Assembly (NCBI GenBank): GCA_037440525.1
Contig: JBBITW010000131.1
Location: forward strand, 1 to 10,412
Length of the DNA stretch: 10,412 nucleotides
Reading direction: 5' to 3'
Origin: JBBITW01 sp037440525
GTDB lineage: Bacteria > Desulfobacterota > BSN033 > UBA1163
The notes under the pieces were generated by a model. That model ran no database searches. It saw only the letters and a list, made by a program, of their open reading frames with translations, and was not told where the DNA came from. Position numbers and translations under genes: made by a program. Below, piece after piece: positions 5,862-10,412 of the stretch. How positions within the stretch are numbered: the stretch's first letter is position 1; each line of letters starts with the position of its first letter.

Positions 5862-7424
5862 ATGGAACAGGAGACAAAAACACTTCAAGATTTTAAAGAG
5901 ATCCTCAGGCGGAGGAAATTGAGTCTCATATTACCAATAATTATAGTCTTCGCCATTGGGCTGATTGTGGCATTTGCCCTTCCTCCAATATATCGTTCAA
6001 CAGCAACAATCCTTATCGAAGAGCAGGAGATTCCGAGGGAATATGTAATGTCCACTGTAACGAGTTATGCAGAACAGCGACTCCAGTCAATCAATCAGCG
6101 AATCATGAGCTCATCAAGACTCCTTGAGATAATAAATCGTTTTAATCTATATGCTGATCTTCGAAGGACGTGGGTCATAGAAGAGATCATAGAGAAGATG
6201 AGGAAAGATATAAAATTTGAGACGATAAGTGCTGATGTGGTAGATAGAAGGACAGGAAGGCCAACCGCCGCAACCATTGCCTTTACAGTCTCATATGAGG
6301 GAGAGAATCCGAGTATTGTCCAGCAGGTTGCAAATGTCCTTGCCTCCCTCTACTTGGAAGAGAATCTTAGAACCAGGGAGGAGAAGACAGTTGGTGCAAC
6401 AAGGTTTATTGAAGAAGAGTTAAAAGATGTTCAGGCGAAACTGGCAAATTTAGATGCGAGAATTGCAACCTATAAACAGAAACATCTAAATACCCTTCCA
6501 GAGCTCACACAGATGAATCTTCAGGAACTCGATCGGGTGGAGAGGTCGATTGAACAGCTTGAGATTCAACTTCGAACCCTTAAAGAGAGAGAGGTAGCCC
6601 TGCAGACTGAGCTTGCAGGTATCCCACCTGATCTGGCCAATCCTGATAAGGAGCGTTTAAAACAGCTAAGAGCTCAGCTCATTTTTCTGAAGACGCGCTA
6701 CACAGATCAGTATCCTGATGTCATAAAGACAAAGGCTGAGATTTCAGAGCTTGAAAATAAACTCAAAATAACCAGTGGAGAGGCAATAGGTGATAAGCCT
6801 GATAATCCTGCCTACATAAGTGTTGCCTCGCAACTTGCAAGCACACAGGCAGAGATAGAGTCTGTAAAGAAACAGATAGAGGCGGCTCAGGAAAAGATGA
6901 ATGTATATAGAAGGCGTATCCAGGCATCACCAAAGGTGGAGGAAGGCTATAAGGCACTCACAGTTGAAAGAAACAATTTGCAGGCAAAATATGATGACCT
7001 GATGAGGAAGCATATGGAGACAAAGGTTGCCTATGGTCTTGAGAAAGAGCAGATGGGGGAGCGTTTTACATTGATCGACCCTCCGAGAATGCCTGAGAAA
7101 CCTGTAAGTCCAAACATACCAGCTATTCTTCTTATTGGTTTGATCCTTGGGATCGGGAGTGGGATAGGAACAGTTTCTCTAAAAGAGCACAGCGATCAAT
7201 CTGTTAGAAGTGCAGATGTTCTTGTAAGGGAAACAGGTTTTTCAGTTCTCGCAAATATCCCTGAAATCTTAATCCTAAAGGATATTGTCAGGATGAAAAA
7301 GAGGAGAGTGATTATTATTGCTTCGATCATCGGGGCAATTATTGTTGGTATTCTAATATTCCATTTCTTTATCATGGATCTTGATGTCTTCTGGGCAAGA
7401 TTGACGAGAAGACTCGCAATTTAA
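5862..7424 (+). CDS. Polysaccharide chain-length protein (Wzz/GNVR, PEP-CTERM type)
   Basis: A 520-residue inner-membrane polysaccharide co-polymerase. The Wzz domain covers about 8-110, with membrane helix 1 at 21-41. A long periplasmic coiled-coil region rich in Glu, Gln and Lys follows to about 400 (for example QLEIQLRTLKEREVALQ). A GNVR-type end, DPPRMPEKPVSPNIP, precedes helix 2 (about 420-438). A short cytoplasmic stretch leads to a third helix (about 483-504) and the tail IFHFFIMDLDVFWARL (499-514). There is no fused kinase; the kinase is the next gene, so the pair works as a split Wzc. The ATG at 5862 was chosen over TTG 5844 because TGAGG (5849-5853) lies 8 nt before it; TTG would overlap the barrel gene. 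The third helix is shared with the ATPase. Confidence 0.88.
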   Translation: MEQETKTLQDFKEILRRRKLSLILPIIIVFAIGLIVAFALPPIYRSTATILIEEQEIPREYVMSTVTSYAEQRLQSINQRIMSSSRLLEIINRFNLYADLRRTWVIEEIIEKMRKDIKFETISADVVDRRTGRPTAATIAFTVSYEGENPSIVQQVANVLASLYLEENLRTREEKTVGATRFIEEELKDVQAKLANLDARIATYKQKHLNTLPELTQMNLQELDRVERSIEQLEIQLRTLKEREVALQTELAGIPPDLANPDKERLKQLRAQLIFLKTRYTDQYPDVIKTKAEISELENKLKITSGEAIGDKPDNPAYISVASQLASTQAEIESVKKQIEAAQEKMNVYRRRIQASPKVEEGYKALTVERNNLQAKYDDLMRKHMETKVAYGLEKEQMGERFTLIDPPRMPEKPVSPNIPAILLIGLILGIGSGIGTVSLKEHSDQSVRSADVLVRETGFSVLANIPEILILKDIVRMKKRRVIIIASIIGAIIVGILIFHFFIMDLDVFWARLTRRLAI

Positions 7425-7439
7425 GTAAAGGAGAAATAT

Positions 7440-8285
7440 ATGGAGAAACTTCGAAAGGCACTTGAAAAGGTAAAACAGGAGCAGGTAGAGGAGAAAAGGG
7501 AAGAGGCAGTAAAGGAGCCTGTTCCAACGATTTCAAAGGTGGATAAGATTGGGCGTATCTCACCAGTTTATTCACAATCGCAACAATTTGAGATTGACCC
7601 CCAAACTCTTACTGAAAATCGCCTGGTATGTATCTCCTCTGATGCGGCGGAGGTTGAATTCTATAAAATACTAAGAACTCAGATACTTCAGAAGACAGCT
7701 CCTAATGGATGGAATACTATTATGATTACAAGTGCCCTTCCTGAAGAGGGTAAGACCCTTACAGCAGTGAATCTTGCCCTGACATTTTCGAGGGAATTCA
7801 ATCATACAGTCCTTCTTGTTGATTGTGATTTCCGGCAACAGCAGATCCATAAGATGATGGGGATTTCAAGTGAGAGGGGACTGATTGATGCCCTTATGGA
7901 TGATCGCCCCCTTCAGGAGCTTATTATCTGGCCAGGTATTGAGAAGCTTACCATTATCTCAGGGGGTAAAACAATCAGTGATACATCCGAAGTCCTGAGT
8001 TCCACAAAGATGAAGGCCCTGGTGAGCGAGATAAAATCCCGCTACAGTGATCGATATGTCTTCTTTGATGTCCCGCCGATTCTGAGCGTTGCCGATGCTA
8101 TTGCCTTTGCACCTATGGTGGATTGTGTGCTTATGGTGGTTAGGGCAGAGAGGACTTCCATTCAGGATGTAAAAAAGGCAGTGGATCTAATCCCTAAGGA
8201 AAAGCTCCTTGGTTTTGTTCTAAACAGATATAAGATCCCACCAAAGGAATACTCTGAGACATATTATTATTCAAAGGTTTCATAA
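7440..8285 (+). CDS. BY-type tyrosine kinase, CpsD/Wzc-C-like
   Basis: A 281-residue cytoplasmic P-loop kinase of the BY family that cycles with the Wzz partner and autophosphorylates C-terminal tyrosines. It has Walker A SALPEEGKTLT (98-108, Lys105), Walker A' LLVDCDF (125-131) and Walker B VFFDVP (207-212). The tail KEYSETYYYSKVS carries four tyrosines (271, 275-277) as phosphorylation targets. The N-terminal MEKLRKALEKVKQE helix is typical of TIGR03018-type PEP-CTERM kinases. The segment after the GG turn reads SGGKTISDTSEVLSSTKM, where relatives usually have PNPSELLxS; the prolines are lost. Adjacent chain-length protein and tyrosine cluster argue against a MinD/ParA role. AAAGGAG (7427-7433) stands 6 nt before the ATG, 15 nt after the preceding stop. 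Confidence 0.9.
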   Translation: MEKLRKALEKVKQEQVEEKREEAVKEPVPTISKVDKIGRISPVYSQSQQFEIDPQTLTENRLVCISSDAAEVEFYKILRTQILQKTAPNGWNTIMITSALPEEGKTLTAVNLALTFSREFNHTVLLVDCDFRQQQIHKMMGISSERGLIDALMDDRPLQELIIWPGIEKLTIISGGKTISDTSEVLSSTKMKALVSEIKSRYSDRYVFFDVPPILSVADAIAFAPMVDCVLMVVRAERTSIQDVKKAVDLIPKEKLLGFVLNRYKIPPKEYSETYYYSKVS

Positions 8286-8297
8286 AAATCGCTCTAT

Positions 8298-9566
8298 ATG
8301 TACGAACAGTTTTACGGGTTTAAGAGAAAACCATTCCAGCTTCTACCCAATGCTGACTTCTTCTTCCGAAGTAGAAAGCACGATATAGCCCTTACATACC
8401 TCGAATATGGTATATATGAAAGGGCAGGTTTTATCGTAATAACAGGTGAAATAGGAACAGGTAAGACAACACTTCTAAACTACCTTTTAAGAACTATTAA
8501 AAAAGACCTTCCAATAGTTTACCTCTCCCAGACATATCTTAACCCTGAAGAGTTTTTGAGGATTATCTGCCAGGAATTCTCTCTGCCTCACGAAGGGAAA
8601 GGAAAATCCGAGCTAATTGAGTTATTCGGGAAGTTTTTAGTTGAGCAGTTTCAGAAAGACCGTTATGTTATATTGATTCTTGATGAGGCACAGAACCTGC
8701 CATTTGAGACCCTTGAAGAGATCAGAATGCTTTCCAACCTCGACGCAGGAAGCGAAAACCTCCTTCAGATAATTCTTGTTGGACAGCCAGCTTTGAGGGA
8801 GAAGCTTAGATGGGAGAGGCTTCGTCAGCTTTCGCAGAGGATTGAGGTGAGCTATCATCTTGGTCCCCTCGACAGGGATGAAACAGGTGCTTATATACGT
8901 TATCGTATAGAGAGGGCAGAGGGGCCTGATCTTGACATTTTTGATGATGAGGCTATTGAAGAGATATACAACTACTCAGGAGGAATACCACGTATTATAA
9001 ATGCAGTCTGTCATATGTGTCTTGTTTACGGGATGGCAGACGAGCTCAGAAAGATTGACCACTCTCTGGTTAAAAATGTATTGAAGGATAGATCGAGCTG
9101 GGAACTTTTACCAGAAAAAAAGGAAGAGGTTGAAAAGGAACCACAAATGGTGCCTCCCTCTGCAGATATAACAAGGTTAGAAGATGTTTTAAGAAGTATG
9201 GATTCAAAGCTCGGGCTTATTACCGAGATTGCCACTTCATTTAAGATTGGTTTTGAGGAAACTGGTAAAAAGACGAGTAAAGACAAAAAAGAAGATGTTG
9301 TAATAGATAAGAAACAATGGGAGCCATTGATATATCGCCTCACCAATATAGATAAAACCATTTCTGAGGGTATGGAGAACCAGAACCGATTAATAAAACT
9401 CCTCACATCTTCTGAAGTCAATGAGAAAAAGGAGAAGGGTAAGAATTACAATTTAATATTTGGAGGAATATTTGCATTTATACTGGTGGTTATAATTTTT
9501 CACCTTTTTGTCATTGACCTTCACTCACTCTGGTCAAGACTCATCGGAAGTATCAATCTGTTTTAA
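8298..9566 (+). CDS. ExeA-like AAA ATPase of PEP-CTERM systems with C-terminal membrane anchor
   Basis: A 422-residue protein. The N-terminal AAA domain (about 1-265) starts MYEQFYGFKRKPFQLLPN, has Walker A GEIGTGKTT (50-58, Lys56), Walker B VILILDEAQ (124-132), the sensor-like LVGQPALREKL (160-170) and LSQRIEV with a likely arginine finger. This is the TIGR03015 type of ATPase found in exosortase loci, related to GspA/ExeA. A charged, partly coiled linker (about 270-380) leads to one membrane helix (about 386-405) and the tail IFHLFVIDLHSLWSRL (400-415). The tail should place the ATPase at the inner membrane beside the chain-length protein. The exact job in the pathway is not known. The ATG is 12 nt after the kinase stop and has no Shine-Dalgarno; translation probably depends on coupling. 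Last gene of the operon. Confidence 0.88.
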   Translation: MYEQFYGFKRKPFQLLPNADFFFRSRKHDIALTYLEYGIYERAGFIVITGEIGTGKTTLLNYLLRTIKKDLPIVYLSQTYLNPEEFLRIICQEFSLPHEGKGKSELIELFGKFLVEQFQKDRYVILILDEAQNLPFETLEEIRMLSNLDAGSENLLQIILVGQPALREKLRWERLRQLSQRIEVSYHLGPLDRDETGAYIRYRIERAEGPDLDIFDDEAIEEIYNYSGGIPRIINAVCHMCLVYGMADELRKIDHSLVKNVLKDRSSWELLPEKKEEVEKEPQMVPPSADITRLEDVLRSMDSKLGLITEIATSFKIGFEETGKKTSKDKKEDVVIDKKQWEPLIYRLTNIDKTISEGMENQNRLIKLLTSSEVNEKKEKGKNYNLIFGGIFAFILVVIIFHLFVIDLHSLWSRLIGSINLF

Positions 9567-9570
9567 ACTG

Positions 9571-9598
9571 GATTGCCACGCCTTCGGCTCGCAATGAC
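9571..9598. repeat. GATTGCC...GCAATGAC hairpin repeat after the operon
   Basis: ATTGC and GCAAT pair around CACGCCTTCGGCTC, whose GCC/GGC can form an inner stem. It is the same family as the units at 3249-3375. It lies 4 nt after the operon stop codon and may weaken or end transcription, but no real T-tract follows. Confidence 0.55.
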
Positions 9599-9606
9599 TT
9601 CCATTC

Positions 9607-9690
9607 TTGTTCATTCTGCTCCCCCATTTTCATTCCACCCATTGTCATTCCGCCCCCCCCATTGTCATTCCGCTCCCCCCGTTGTCATTC
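9607..9690. repeat. C-rich tandem repeat, about 20-bp unit, five copies
   Basis: Units of the form TTGTCATTCCGCNCCCCCCA recur at 9642-9661 and 9662-9681. Looser copies lie at 9607-9626 and 9627-9641 (shortened), and the series runs into the TTGTCATTCCGAGCG repeat at 9682. Each unit looks like the first 12 bases of the dispersed repeat joined to a C-run. The C-runs of up to nine bases are prone to slippage. Confidence 0.75.
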
Positions 9691-9841
9691 CGAGCGAAGC
9701 GAGGAATCCTATTGTTTAGATTTCTCACATTCGTTCGAAATGACAATTTGGGATGGATTTCTCACATTCGTTCGAAATGACAGCTATCCTTTTTCAGTCA
9801 TTCCGTTCCCATTATGTCATTCCGAGCGAAGCGAGGAATCT
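9682..9841. repeat. Palindromic dispersed repeats (TCATTCCGAGCG family)
   Basis: TTGTCATTCCGAGCGAAGCG, with GAGGAATCC, at 9682-9709 forms an imperfect inverted pair with GATTTCTCACATTCGTTCG-AAATGACAA at 9719-9746. The second arm is repeated at 9756-9782, and another first arm lies at 9814-9841. The arms also match 3304-3330. The DNA can fold into one or two long imperfect hairpins between the operon and the next promoter. The family is known from intergenic regions of many bacteria; no gene is present between 9567 and 10008. Confidence 0.75.
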
Positions 9842-9880
9842 TTTCCCTTAGTATAATTTAAAAAACTGAAAATATCTTTA

Positions 9881-9903
9881 CACGAATTATCACGATTTTA
9901 CAA
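9881..9903 (+). promoter_or_regulatory. 23-bp upstream element, copy 2 (secreted protein promoter)
   Basis: CACGAATTATC, AC, GATTTTACAA differs from copy 1 (3498-3520) at three bases. It stands 44 bp upstream of the -35, against 24 bp for copy 1. Measured to the -10 the distances are 68 and 46 bp, a difference of 22 bp or close to two helix turns. The element would then lie on the same face of the DNA in both promoters. Confidence 0.5.
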
Positions 9904-9947
9904 CACTTTACAGGTTAAAAAATAATTTTCACAATCAAATTTTTTAC

Positions 9948-9977
9948 TTGACAGAATCCCAATAATTTTGATATAAA
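9948..9977 (+). promoter_or_regulatory. Sigma70-type promoter of the secreted protein gene
   Basis: A perfect -35 TTGACA (9948-9953), an 18-bp spacer and TATAAA (9972-9977) lie in front of the last gene. A start near 9984 gives a short leader of about 25 nt holding GGAGG. The sequence after the -10 (TTTAAATAT) resembles that of the operon promoter. Confidence 0.65.
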
Positions 9978-10008
9978 TTTAAATATATTTTTAGAATGGA
10001 GGGCTAAA

Positions 10009-10412
10009 ATGAAGACAAAAAAATTGATTTTAAGTTTATTAGTCATCAGTCTCTTTTCCATCTTTTTAACAGGCAACGCAATGGCCTCTTTTGCAATAAC
10101 AGAGGCAATCCTGGATTGGGATAGTATAAGTATTACAGGTGATATAACATGGACTGATAAATGGACAGACATTGATACTTCAGTATCTAATAGCCTGCCT
10201 GATTCAAAATCTAATTCAGGTGGATCATCAGATTGGAGCACTTCATTATCAATTACATCCTCTGTTTACCAGGCAAAAGCAACAGGAGAAGCAGGTTCTC
10301 TCTCTGCAACTACAGAGGTAGGTCCATTTGGTCAGGTTTATCCAAATGCATATACTTATAGTGGAAGGGGTGGATATTTTACATATGATGGATTGTCACC
10401 TGGATATGTTGA
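10009..10412 (+). CDS. Secreted Ser/Thr/Gly-rich protein, probable PEP-CTERM-type surface protein (3' end outside window)
   Basis: The first 134 residues are visible. MKTKKLILSLLVISLFSIFL is a clear Sec signal peptide with cleavage likely after AMA (24-26). The mature part, beginning SFAITEAILDWDSISITGDI, has no cysteine, few charged residues and many Ser, Thr, Gly and aromatic residues in short beta-like stretches. That is the composition usual for the N-terminal part of PEP-CTERM proteins, which exosortase anchors at the surface. The PEP motif itself would be near the C-terminus and cannot be seen. GGAGG (9998-10002) lies 6 nt before the ATG. Shared promoter elements tie it to the export operon. 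It could instead be another kind of exported matrix protein. The identity beyond secreted protein is inference. Confidence 0.7.
   Translation, partial: MKTKKLILSLLVISLFSIFLTGNAMASFAITEAILDWDSISITGDITWTDKWTDIDTSVSNSLPDSKSNSGGSSDWSTSLSITSSVYQAKATGEAGSLSATTEVGPFGQVYPNAYTYSGRGGYFTYDGLSPGYV

Noticed and set aside
9682..9841. CRISPR array
   Set aside because: Repeat copies vary in sequence, spacing and orientation, spacers are not of uniform length, and no cas gene is present.
9662..9856. 64-codon frame containing HSERSEES repeats
   Set aside because: The repeated peptide is just the translation of the intergenic TCATTCCGAGCG repeats; no ribosome site and no other support.
9915..10241. 108-codon minus-strand frame
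   Set aside because: It is antisense to the signal peptide and start of the secreted protein gene and runs through its promoter; no ribosome site.

Overview
This AT-rich window has strong Shine-Dalgarno starts and uses both TGA and TAA as stops. It looks like a chromosomal piece of a Gram-negative bacterium with an outer membrane and an exopolysaccharide system of the exosortase/PEP-CTERM type. The gene set and the spread of short hairpin repeats would suit an anaerobic lineage such as Desulfobacterota or Nitrospirota. That placement is inference; no rRNA or other marker gene is present.

Left part (1-3101). A minus-strand gene for a biotin-dependent acyl-CoA carboxylase carboxyltransferase subunit (133-1689) is closed by a clear intrinsic terminator (72-112). 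Divergent to it is a broken sensor gene (1862-2929). It encodes a periplasmic double-Cache sensor with two membrane helices, interrupted by an in-frame TGA, and it ends just after the second helix with no HAMP or kinase part. Tail to tail with it is a possible 53-residue single-helix membrane protein on the minus strand (2940-3101).

Middle intergenic (3102-3725). This stretch holds dispersed hairpin-type repeats, a tandem direct repeat, a 23-bp element that recurs near the right end of the window, a good sigma70-type promoter and a leader of about 147 nt.

Exopolysaccharide operon (3726-9566). Five plus-strand genes follow in order: Wza-type polysaccharide export protein, outer-membrane beta-barrel protein, Wzz/GNVR chain-length protein, CpsD/BY-type tyrosine kinase and ExeA-like AAA ATPase. 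This is the characteristic export block of XrtA/PEP-CTERM polysaccharide loci. Together they would control chain length by kinase/Wzz cycling and carry the polymer across periplasm and outer membrane. Gaps between genes are 10-15 nt except the first, where a 222-bp MITE-like element (4345-4566) has been inserted. The end of a second copy lies at the left edge of the window. The chain-length protein and the ATPase end in nearly the same membrane helix plus 16-residue tail.

Right part (9567-10412). A repeat-rich spacer is followed by a second promoter carrying the same upstream 23-bp element as the operon. It drives the start of a secreted Ser/Gly/Thr-rich protein, cut by the window end, which is probably a surface or matrix protein co-expressed with the polysaccharide. 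The exosortase and glycosyltransferases must lie outside the window.
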